Source: Euzebyaceae bacterium
Lineage (GTDB): Bacteria > Actinomycetota > Nitriliruptoria > Euzebyales > Egibacteraceae
NCBI GenBank assembly: GCA_013698135.1
Contig: JACCVM010000162.1
Span: 1-12,427 of the forward strand
Length of the DNA: 12,427 nt
Direction of reading: 5' to 3'
Made by a program: the position numbers and the translations under genes. The notes beneath the pieces were generated by a model, which saw only the letters and a list, made by a program, of their open reading frames with translations, was not told where the DNA came from and ran no database searches. Positions 1 through 5,202 of the stretch are shown here, one piece after another. The stretch's first letter is position 1. Every line of letters begins with the position of its first letter.

Positions 1-2
1 TG

Positions 3-209
3 GAAGACGCCGGCCTGGTCAGCCGCACCAGGCAGGCCCAGCGGCGCCCAGTGCACCTCGAAGCAGAGGTCTTCGACCTGATGACCAAGTGGATCGAGCG
101 CTACCAGCGTCAGGCCGAGGAGCGCTACCGCCGCCTCGACGACCTCCTCGCATCGATGCCAGACGACATCGAACCCACCCAATCACCCGAGACAGGAGCA
201 GCGACGTGA
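3..209 (+). CDS. ArsR-family winged-helix repressor, C-terminal fragment (5' end outside window)
   Basis: This open frame enters from the left edge and ends at TGA 207-209. Its first residues, EDAGLVSRTRQAQRRPVHLE, match the end of the recognition helix and the beta-wing of ArsR-type metal/stress repressors (the family pattern is L..AGLV...R.GR.....L). A charged helical tail rich in Glu, Arg and Tyr follows (WIERYQRQAEERYRRLDDLL), typical of ArsR regulators paired with SRPBCC genes. The DNA-contact helix and N-terminus lie outside the window, so no ligand or metal site can be judged. The stop overlaps the GTG start of the next gene (GTGA), so the two are co-translated. ArsR repressors of this kind usually autoregulate such two-gene operons. 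Family assignment is fairly secure; the effector is unknown. Confidence 0.75.
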   Translation, partial: EDAGLVSRTRQAQRRPVHLEAEVFDLMTKWIERYQRQAEERYRRLDDLLASMPDDIEPTQSPETGAAT

Positions 210-685
210 CCACCAGCACGCACCAGACCGAGATCACCGCCGACCCCGACGTCCCGCTCGTGCGGATCAGCCGGGAGTTCGACGCCCCGCCCGAGAAGGT
301 CTTCCTGGCCCACACCGACCCCGAGCTCGTCGTCCAATGGCTCGGACCCCGCCGCACCGAGATGCGGATCGACCACTACGACTGCCGCACCGGCGGGTCC
401 TACCGCTATCTGCACTTCAGCGACGGCAACGAGTTCGGCTTCCACGGCTGCTTCCACGAGGTGCGCCCCTCGGAGCTGATCATTCAGACCTTCACCTTCG
501 AGGGCTTTCCCGACGACGTCGCGCTCGAGAAGCTAACCTTCACCGACCTCGGCGACGGCCGCACCCGACTCACGGCGACCTCACTGGTCGACACCTTCGA
601 GGGCCGCGACGCGTTCCTCGCCAGCGGCATGGAGGACGGCGTTCGCGAGGGCTACGAGCGCCTCGACGAACTACTCGCCGGCTGA
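206..685 (+). CDS. AHSA1/SRPBCC-domain protein (START-like ligand-binding fold)
   Basis: The frame is open from position 89, but the best start is GTG at 206. It overlaps the ArsR stop by 4 nt and has AGGAG at 194-198, seven bases upstream. The product is 159 aa, the usual size for a single AHSA1 (CalC/YndB-like) domain. Recognisable family features are VRISREFDAPPEKVFLAHTDPELVVQWLGP near the N-terminus (split here as VRISREFDAP and VVQWLGP), the GGSYRYLH strand, the FHEVRPSELI strand, and a C-terminal helix ending in GVREGYERLDELL that closes the hydrophobic pocket. Such proteins bind hydrophobic ligands or act as small stress proteins, and the ArsR-AHSA1 pair is a recurrent bacterial operon. 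No catalytic residues are predicted. The specific function is unknown; the fold assignment is strong. Confidence 0.85.
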   Translation: MTTSTHQTEITADPDVPLVRISREFDAPPEKVFLAHTDPELVVQWLGPRRTEMRIDHYDCRTGGSYRYLHFSDGNEFGFHGCFHEVRPSELIIQTFTFEGFPDDVALEKLTFTDLGDGRTRLTATSLVDTFEGRDAFLASGMEDGVREGYERLDELLAG

Positions 686-714
686 CCCTCGGGCGTCAGC
701 GTGACAAAGCTGAC
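681..714. repeat. Three alternating 6-bp arms (GCTGAC / GTCAGC / GCTGAC)
   Basis: GCTGAC at 681-686, GTCAGC at 695-700 and GCTGAC at 709-714 are separated by 8 nt each, so the middle arm can pair with either neighbour. The first arm contains the stop codon of the AHSA1 gene. There is no T-tract. It could be a weak terminator or two alternative hairpins, but the arms are short and this may be chance. Confidence 0.3.
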
Positions 715-818
715 TACCCGGTCGCGTCGAGTGGAGCGCCGCGGGTCAGCGCCGCGCGCGGCAGCACACCCTCCGGCTCAGCCTCGACGAGCTCCGCGCG
801 GTAGGCGAAGGCTGCCAT
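714..818 (-). CDS. Possible small ORF or degraded gene remnant (34 aa), doubtful
   Basis: On the minus strand, ATG at 818-816 opens a 34-residue frame ending in TAG at 716-714. It begins MAAFAYRAELVEAEPEG. GAGGAA lies about ten bases upstream, and the frame starts 21 nt after the end of the GNAT gene on the same strand. The first dozen residues loosely resemble the opening beta-strand of HicB-type antitoxins (FAYPAEL.), but the rest does not continue that fold. It could be a real short protein, the remnant of a HicB-like gene, or chance in high-GC DNA. The rest of the gap at 686-839 contains only a 12-bp GC palindrome (751-762). Confidence 0.2.
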   Translation of the reverse strand: MAAFAYRAELVEAEPEGVLPRAALTRGAPLDATG

Positions 819-839
819 CCTGCACCCGTTCCTCGCCAC

Positions 840-1451
840 TCATGTTGCGGTTTCTAGCACCGGAAGACGGAGGCCGATGGAGAGGACGCCGACGGCGTCC
901 GAATCCACAGCCGTACTCGCGAAGTCATGATCAATGCCCAGAGGGCGCCGGTAGCGGACCTCTGGCACTAGGACGCCTAGCACTTCCTCCTGACGCTGAC
1001 CGCCGTCGGACCCCCAGCCGAAGCGCTCGTAGAAGGCGCGAGCCCGTTCGTTGCCTGGATGGACCCATAGCAGGGCCTCGCGGAAGCCAGCCTCACTCAG
1101 GGCGTCCGTCGCCGCGAGAAGCAATGCCTGGCCGAAGCCACGACCCCAGGCGTCGGGATCCACGTTGAGGGCGTACAGCTCGCCCTCGCTGCTGTTCAGT
1201 TCGCCGTCTGCGGGGCCCACCGTGACGAAGCCAACGACACTGCCGCCGTCGTCCTCGGCGACGAAACGTGCGAACGTCGCTCTCGGTGGTCGCCGCAGCC
1301 CCTCCGCCCACATCTGCGCTCGTTCATCCCCGAAAAGCCCATCCAGGTACTCGTCCGGCATCAGTCCGCCGCGATACGCCTTCTGCCAAGCCCGAACGTG
1401 AACTGTTCCAATCGAAGGCGCGTCGGTTTCGACAGGCTCACGAACAATCAA
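840..1451 (-). CDS. GNAT-family N-acetyltransferase
   Basis: This is a 203-aa protein of the acetyl-CoA-dependent GNAT superfamily. The frame can be extended to an ATG at 1565, but the first 38 residues of that version look non-coding. TTG at 1451 puts the start exactly at the family N-terminus, IVREPVETDAPSIGTVHVR, with AGGAG nine bases upstream, so I use TTG. The segment AWQKAYRGGLMPDEYLDGL (residues 21-39) is typical of the 'VH.R.W..AYRG.LP' GNAT subfamily. Motif A is at about 95-110 (LNVDPDAWGRGFGQAL), the acetyl-CoA pyrophosphate loop. Motif B is ALLWV...NERARAFYERFGW (127-146). The catalytic domain ends near residue 171, leaving an unusual 30-residue tail of low similarity. The acetyl acceptor (antibiotic, amine or peptide) cannot be told. 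Confidence 0.85.
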   Translation of the reverse strand: MIVREPVETDAPSIGTVHVRAWQKAYRGGLMPDEYLDGLFGDERAQMWAEGLRRPPRATFARFVAEDDGGSVVGFVTVGPADGELNSSEGELYALNVDPDAWGRGFGQALLLAATDALSEAGFREALLWVHPGNERARAFYERFGWGSDGGQRQEEVLGVLVPEVRYRRPLGIDHDFASTAVDSDAVGVLSIGLRLPVLETAT

Positions 1452-1580
1452 GGCTGGATGCTCCTGGTCCGGGAACGCAGATGACGGTATCGCCTCGGCA
1501 CTGGAGGCGGGTCGGGGTTGGCTCGGTCCTGCCCCAGCGCTCCCGATCTCATGGCCAAGTCCCATATCTGATCAGACACA
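1452..1580. promoter_or_regulatory. Divergent intergenic region with 10-bp palindrome near the XRE start
   Basis: This gap separates the GNAT gene (minus) from the XRE regulator remnant (plus). TCTGATCAGA at 1567-1576 is a perfect 10-bp palindrome. It lies just before the first possible ATG (1581), beside a GACA-CAA-TGTC short inverted repeat (1574-1584). No clear Shine-Dalgarno precedes either XRE ATG. A TATCTG at 1565-1570 about ten bases before the ATG could serve a leaderless transcript. An operator for the XRE protein is the obvious guess, unproven. Confidence 0.35.
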
Positions 1581-2212
1581 ATGTCGTGCATGAATGATAT
1601 TGGCTGGTTGCTTCGCCAGGCCCGGAGGCGGGCGGGCCTGACGCAGGTCGAGATCGCCCGGCGGGCCGGCACTTCTCAGCCCACGCTCAGTGCCCATAAG
1701 CGAGGCCGAAGACACCCAACGCCGCCACCCTGTCCGTCTCCTGGCGATAACGGGCGCGACTCTGGACACCGTCGATCTTCCCGGCACGACTCGGGACTGG
1801 CTGCGCCGCCGGCATGATCCCTCCCACCGGCCGCCGCCGGACGCCTTCGCCGGCGCGGCGGCCAGCGTCACGGCTGGGGAGGTGTGGACCTTCGTAGTGC
1901 GTGAACTGCTGGATGATGTCTACCGATGGCTCCACCTGGCCGGACCAGCTGCCGTGGGGACGCTCGCTTCAGACGAGCCGAGGCTACGGGCGACCAGCGG
2001 TCGACGCCCTACTGGCCGGCCTGGCCGAGCACCTGGCGGCGACCTTCGGGCACGAGCGACCCGATTGGGTGACGGCTCCTACGCGCTTTCTCGACCACTG
2101 GTGGCTCCCCCACGGTCGGAGGGGCTTCGACGCGTTGGCCCTGCGCGACGCGCCGGCGGCATTCCGTAGGCGCGGCGTGATGCTGCACCCATCGATGCTC
2201 GAACGGCGGTGA
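1581..2212 (+). pseudogene. XRE-family HTH regulator, broken by frameshifts (putative antitoxin partner of the downstream nucleotidyltransferase)
   Basis: The N-terminus reads as a clean HTH_XRE domain in one frame from ATG 1581 or 1590: IGWLLRQARRRAGLTQVEIA followed by RRAGTSQPTLSAHKRGRRHPT. Near 1730-1740 the similarity moves to a second frame (RLLAITGATLDTV, then AAASVTAGEVWTFVVRELLDDVYR). Near 1980-2000 it moves to a third frame (VDALLAGLAEHLAATFGHER, then FLDHWWLPHGRRGFDALAL and APAAFRRRGVMLHPSMLERR), ending at TGA 2210-2212. Laid end to end, the three pieces make the order expected of an approximately 200-aa XRE protein with a C-terminal domain often coupled to DUF6036 nucleotidyltransferases. 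No single frame covers it, and near each junction a few residues of the remaining frame also fit, so more than one indel is likely at each. Either it is a pseudogene or there are sequence errors. The next gene starts 4 nt downstream. Confidence 0.7.
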
Positions 2213-2216
2213 CGCC

Positions 2217-2762
2217 GTGAACGCTGATACGTTGCGAACGGCGCTGCGGGCACTCGGCATCGAGCTACAGCGCCGGGGCGTGCAGGGCGACCTGTATGTC
2301 GTGGGCGGAGCCGCAATGGCCCTGGCGTACGACGCCCGGCGAAGTACGCGCGAGATTGACGCGATCTTCGAACCAAAGTTGGTGATCTACGAAGCGGCGG
2401 CCCGTGTCGCCGACGACCTGGGCCTGCTTCCCGATTGGCTCAACGACGGCGCCAAGCGCTTCCTCGTGGGGGAAGACCCATACCAAGCCCCTGTACTGGA
2501 GTTCCCAGGGGTACGGGTCCAGATGGCTTCGCCGCAGATGCTGCTCGCCCTGAAGGTCGCAGCTGCTCGGATCGGTGAGGACGATGACGATGTCGCCACA
2601 CTGGCCGGCATGCTGGGGCTGCGGCGGGCCGCTGACGTGCTCGAACTGGTGACCGCGGTGGCTGGAGCCTCGCGGCTGGGTCCACGCTCGCGATTCTTCG
2701 TCGAAGAGATCATGGACAGGACGCTGATAGCTGAAGGCACCGAACCAATCAGTCACTCCTGA
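2217..2762 (+). CDS. DUF6036 / AbiEii-like nucleotidyltransferase-fold protein
   Basis: This 181-aa protein starts at GTG 2217, four bases after the XRE remnant. Residues 27-50 (LYVVGGAAMALAYDARRSTR then EIDAIF) are the hallmark of the minimal nucleotidyltransferase fold in AbiEii/DUF6036 proteins: a glycine pair (G30-G31) followed by an acidic metal-binding pair. The first acidic position is Glu46 where the family normally shows Asp (DID); Asp48 is kept. Further family features are LLPDWLND (about 72-79), the strand VRVQMASPQMLLALKVAAAR and the EDDDDVATLA helix. In AbiE systems the nucleotidyltransferase is the toxin (tRNA-modifying) and a wHTH protein is the antitoxin. Here an XRE gene occupies the antitoxin position, so a TA-like or defence role is an inference. 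Its presumed partner appears broken, so its current activity is uncertain. Confidence 0.8.
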   Translation: MNADTLRTALRALGIELQRRGVQGDLYVVGGAAMALAYDARRSTREIDAIFEPKLVIYEAAARVADDLGLLPDWLNDGAKRFLVGEDPYQAPVLEFPGVRVQMASPQMLLALKVAAARIGEDDDDVATLAGMLGLRRAADVLELVTAVAGASRLGPRSRFFVEEIMDRTLIAEGTEPISHS

Positions 2763-2774
2763 AGCATCGGCGAG

Positions 2775-2810
2775 TTCCGAGGCATCACTGCGGTACAGTA
2801 TGTACCGCAG
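2775..2810 (+). promoter_or_regulatory. Promoter/operator of the RHH-PIN module: 10-bp-arm palindrome over the -10
   Basis: CTGCGGTACA (2788-2797) and TGTACCGCAG (2801-2810) are perfect inverted repeats separated by GTA. The palindrome covers the best -10 candidates: TACAGT (2794-2799), or TATGTA (2799-2804) with a weak TTCCGA at 2775-2780 spaced 18 bp. The antitoxin SD and ATG follow within 25 nt. This is the expected layout for autorepression by a ribbon-helix-helix antitoxin, alone or bound to its toxin. The palindrome is seen directly; its binding partner is inferred. Confidence 0.7.
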
Positions 2811-2832
2811 ATTCCGCCCGCGGAGGGGAATG

Positions 2833-3294
2833 ATGACGCAAGCACGGCTCGAAGACCTTGTTCAGGCCCTTCTCGACGCCGCTGGCGAAGGGCAAGTGCT
2901 GAAGTCGACGTCTGTGCGCTTGCCTGAGCCGTTGCACCGGGCGGCACAGCTTGCTGCAGCCCTCGGTATGGACGAGTCGTTCAGTGCTGTGGTGACGCAC
3001 GCGGTGGACGAGCGAATCCGGGCATTCGCGCGCCGCAGCGCGCTCGCGGACCTGTTTGCGGCGTCCCCCGAACACGCGCCGTCATTGGCCGCGGTAGCTC
3101 ATCGGCGCGTGCACGGCGGTGACCATCCGGCGGTCCGCAGACCTGAGCTCGTCGACGAAGCCGCTGCTTGGGTGGAGCGGAAGACGCCTGAGTGGTTGAC
3201 CACTGGTGCGGTGGACGACGCCGTGGACCAGGTCTTGGATTTCGTCGAGATGCTTGACGCCGGCGTGGGTGGGCGGCAACCGGCCGTTACCTGA
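2833..3294 (+). CDS. Ribbon-helix-helix antitoxin (VapB-like) of a type II TA pair
   Basis: The frame opens at ATG 2800, but that ATG sits inside the operator palindrome. ATG 2833 has GGAGG at 2822-2826, six bases upstream, and is preferred, giving 153 aa. Residues 24-67 form the DNA-binding ribbon-helix-helix: a beta-strand KSTSVRLPEPL, helix A HRAAQLAAALGM and helix B SFSAVVTHAVDERIRAF. The C-terminal half (70-153), rich in Ala, Asp and Glu, is probably the toxin-neutralising region. It contains WVERKTPEWL and an acidic helix VDDAVDQVLDFVEML. It is longer than a typical 70-90-aa VapB. The TGA overlaps the ATG of the PIN toxin by one base (TGATG), so translation is coupled. RHH plus PIN adjacency and the palindromic operator make the TA call solid. 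Confidence 0.82.
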   Translation: MTQARLEDLVQALLDAAGEGQVLKSTSVRLPEPLHRAAQLAAALGMDESFSAVVTHAVDERIRAFARRSALADLFAASPEHAPSLAAVAHRRVHGGDHPAVRRPELVDEAAAWVERKTPEWLTTGAVDDAVDQVLDFVEMLDAGVGGRQPAVT

Positions 3295-3713
3295 TGGCGA
3301 GAGTCGTGCGTCACCTGGTCCTCGACAATGAGGCGGCTCAGGCGTTGCTGCAAGGCGGCGCGGCGCCGCATCCCAAACGAGCGCAGGTCTTGCTGGCTGT
3401 CGCGGCGGCGAATGGGCGCCGCGTCGTGCCGACCGCCGTACGCGGCGAGGCCGGGTGGGATCGCGGCCAAGCTGTCAGTGCAGACGCCAACCGGTTGGTG
3501 TCTGAAGACAGTCCCTTTGACGCGGCCGCTGCAAACCGGGCGGTCCAGCTGATGGCATTGACGCCGGGTGCGTCGGTGGTCGACGCGAGTGTCGCGGTCG
3601 CGGCCGAACGCATCGGGCAAGGTGGCGTCGTCGAGGTACTGACTTCAGACGTTCCCGACCAGAAAGGGCTGGCCGCCAACGTCGCCGTCGACGTCATCGT
3701 CGTTGGGCTGTAG
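3294..3713 (+). CDS. PIN-domain toxin (VapC-like ribonuclease)
   Basis: This is a 139-aa PIN-domain protein. The expected acidic metal-binding residues appear in order: Asp11 in HLVLDNEA, Glu52 in VPTAVRGEAGWDR, Asp97 in SVVDASVAVAA and Asp119 in LTSDVPD. In PIN toxins these bind Mg2+ or Mn2+ and cut RNA (often tRNA or rRNA) when the antitoxin is degraded. Nothing essential seems missing, so the toxin is probably active and held in check by the upstream RHH protein. It starts at ATG 3294 inside the antitoxin stop codon and ends at TAG 3711-3713. The last strand, VAVDVIVVGL, is where PIN domains normally end. The RNA target cannot be predicted. Confidence 0.82.
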   Translation: MARVVRHLVLDNEAAQALLQGGAAPHPKRAQVLLAVAAANGRRVVPTAVRGEAGWDRGQAVSADANRLVSEDSPFDAAAANRAVQLMALTPGASVVDASVAVAAERIGQGGVVEVLTSDVPDQKGLAANVAVDVIVVGL

Positions 3714-3736
3714 AGCAGCAGCAACAAGACGCGAGG

Positions 3737-3754
3737 TAGGCTCCCGCACCCGTG
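3737..3754 (+). promoter_or_regulatory. Candidate -10 element and leaderless start of the aldehyde dehydrogenase
   Basis: TAGGCT at 3737-3742 fits the actinobacterial TANNNT -10 consensus and ends nine bases before the GTG at 3752. Transcription would begin at or within a few bases of the GTG, giving a leaderless or nearly leaderless mRNA. The alternative is that GAGGTAGG (3733-3740) acts as a distant ribosome-binding site. No convincing -35 is seen. Confidence 0.4.
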
Positions 3755-5113
3755 AGCAGCGTCGTGAGCCGCAATCCGTACACCAGCGAGGTGGTCTTTT
3801 CTACCGCCGCCGCAGGCCGCGATGAGGTCGACGTGAGCGTCGGCCGCGCGGCAGCCGCCGCGCCGGGTTGGGCCGCGACACCGATACAGGAGCGCGCCGC
3901 GGTGCTGCGGCGCTTCGCGGATCTGGTGGAGGCCGACGCCACCAAGCTCGCCGACCTGATCGTGGCCGAGGTCGGCAAGCTACGGTCAGAGGCCCTCGGC
4001 GAGGTGGAGTGGACGGCCCGCTCGGCGCGCTACTACGCCGACCACCCGCCGGCCGTCGACCGGCGCGGGGGCGCGGTCGTGCGTCGCCGCCCCCTGGGAG
4101 TGGTTGCGGCGGTTACGCCGTGGAACGTGCCCCTGGTCACACCGGCGTGGAAGTGGCTGCCCGCCCTGGTGGCCGGCAACGCCGTGGTGTGGAAGCCGTC
4201 GGAGCTGGCCTCGGCCACGGCTGCCGCGGCCGTCGACCTGCTGGTCCAGGCCGGCCTGCCCGGCGGCGTCGTTGTCCCGGTGCTCGGCGGCGCCGAGACC
4301 GGCCAGGCGGTCTGCGCCGACCCTCGCGTGCGGGGCATCACGTTCACCGGCTCCACCGAGGCGGGAAGAACCATCGCGGTGCTGGCCGCGCAACGCTTCG
4401 TCCCATGCGCCTTGGAGATGAGCGGCATCAACGTGGCGGTGGTGTTCGCCGACGCCGATCTGGACCTCGCCGTGGATTGCGTCGCCGGCGCGTCCACCGC
4501 GATCAACGGACAGAAGTGCACGGCGACTCGCAGGGTCCTCGCCCAGCGAACCGTCGCCGAGGAGTTCGTCGCTCGCTTGGCGCAACGCTACGAGGCGCTA
4601 CGCCCGGGAGACCCGTTGCGGGAGACGACCACGCTGGGACCCCTGATCTCGCCGACGGCCAGCGAACGGGCAAGGCTGGCGGTATCAGCCGCGCAGCGCA
4701 GCGGCGCCCGCGTCGCCGGGCGGTCGCCCGGCCTGGAGGACGTCCCGGCGGCCTTCCCGGCGACGCTGCTGACCGGCTTGTCGACCGGCGACCCGCTGCG
4801 CCGGCAGGAGCTGTTCGCGCCGGTGACGTCGGTCGATGCCTTCGACGAGGCAGATGGCGTGTGGCAGTTGGCCAACGACAGCCCCTACGGCCTGTCCGCC
4901 GCCGTCTACACCGGCGATGCGGCGACGGCGGGCAAGGCTCTGGAACGGCTGCAGGCTGGGGTGATCGCGGTCAACCGCAGGGGTGACGCAGTCGACCTGG
5001 AGGCGCCGTTCGGTGGGGTCAAGGACTCGGGCAACGGCCGACCCGAGGGCGGGGAGTACCTCTACGACACGCTCACCACGCACCAGGCCACCTACGGCAC
5101 CGCGGCGGAGTGA
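3752..5113 (+). CDS. NAD(P)-dependent aldehyde dehydrogenase
   Basis: This 453-aa protein covers the whole ALDH fold. Visible landmarks are VTPWNVPLVTPAWKWLPAL (121-139, with the oxyanion Asn125), WKPSELAS (Lys148, cofactor ribose/phosphate contact), the Rossmann turn FTGSTEAG (198-205), general base Glu222 in LEMSG, catalytic Cys256 in NGQKCTATR, Glu353 in RQELFAPV and the C-terminal APFGGVKDSGNGRPEGGEY. It is somewhat short for the family (about 475-500 aa), and the usual ELGGKNP reads EMSGINV here. The enzyme oxidises an aldehyde to a carboxylate in the cytosol. It lies 89 bp upstream of the soxBDAG operon on the same strand. It may oxidise formaldehyde or a semialdehyde produced by amine oxidation, but the exact aldehyde is not readable. 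Confidence 0.9.
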   Translation: MSSVVSRNPYTSEVVFSTAAAGRDEVDVSVGRAAAAAPGWAATPIQERAAVLRRFADLVEADATKLADLIVAEVGKLRSEALGEVEWTARSARYYADHPPAVDRRGGAVVRRRPLGVVAAVTPWNVPLVTPAWKWLPALVAGNAVVWKPSELASATAAAAVDLLVQAGLPGGVVVPVLGGAETGQAVCADPRVRGITFTGSTEAGRTIAVLAAQRFVPCALEMSGINVAVVFADADLDLAVDCVAGASTAINGQKCTATRRVLAQRTVAEEFVARLAQRYEALRPGDPLRETTTLGPLISPTASERARLAVSAAQRSGARVAGRSPGLEDVPAAFPATLLTGLSTGDPLRRQELFAPVTSVDAFDEADGVWQLANDSPYGLSAAVYTGDAATAGKALERLQAGVIAVNRRGDAVDLEAPFGGVKDSGNGRPEGGEYLYDTLTTHQATYGTAAE

Positions 5114-5202
5114 GCCGCCCGCCTGGGTGTGGCTATCCTGCGTAGGCCAACCGCAAGGCGACGGCGGACGTCGCGTGCCGGAGTCGGGAGCACAGGGAGC
5201 TG
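5114..5202 (+). promoter_or_regulatory. Leader between aldehyde dehydrogenase and soxB (weak promoter candidate, small hairpin)
   Basis: The 89-nt gap carries TATCCT (5134-5139), a possible -10 without a clear -35, and a 6-bp hairpin (GCGACG 5158-5163 with CGTCGC 5169-5174, 5-nt loop). The hairpin lies about 20 nt before the soxB ribosome-binding site GGGAG (5195-5199). The oxidase genes may therefore have their own promoter, or be read through from the dehydrogenase with a processing or attenuation site. No known riboswitch fold was recognised. Confidence 0.25.

Noticed and set aside
89..205. 39-residue extension of the AHSA1 protein to ATG 89
   Set aside because: This stretch encodes the ArsR C-terminus in another frame. 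GTG 206 has its own AGGAG and the coupled-stop overlap.
1452..1565. 38-residue N-terminal extension of the GNAT protein to ATG 1565
   Set aside because: The residues are low-complexity and precede the normal family start. TTG 1451 has a proper ribosome-binding site at the right distance.
1581..3713. Integrated mobile element carrying the TA genes
   Set aside because: No transposase, integrase, terminal inverted repeats or target duplications were found at the edges of this segment.
3868..4986. 372-aa Arg/Gly-rich frame inside the aldehyde dehydrogenase
   Set aside because: It is an out-of-frame reading of a gene whose catalytic residues are all in the other frame.
5114..5202. Glycine or other riboswitch upstream of soxB
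   Set aside because: Only a 6-bp hairpin is visible in 89 nt. None of the conserved riboswitch core patterns I know could be found.
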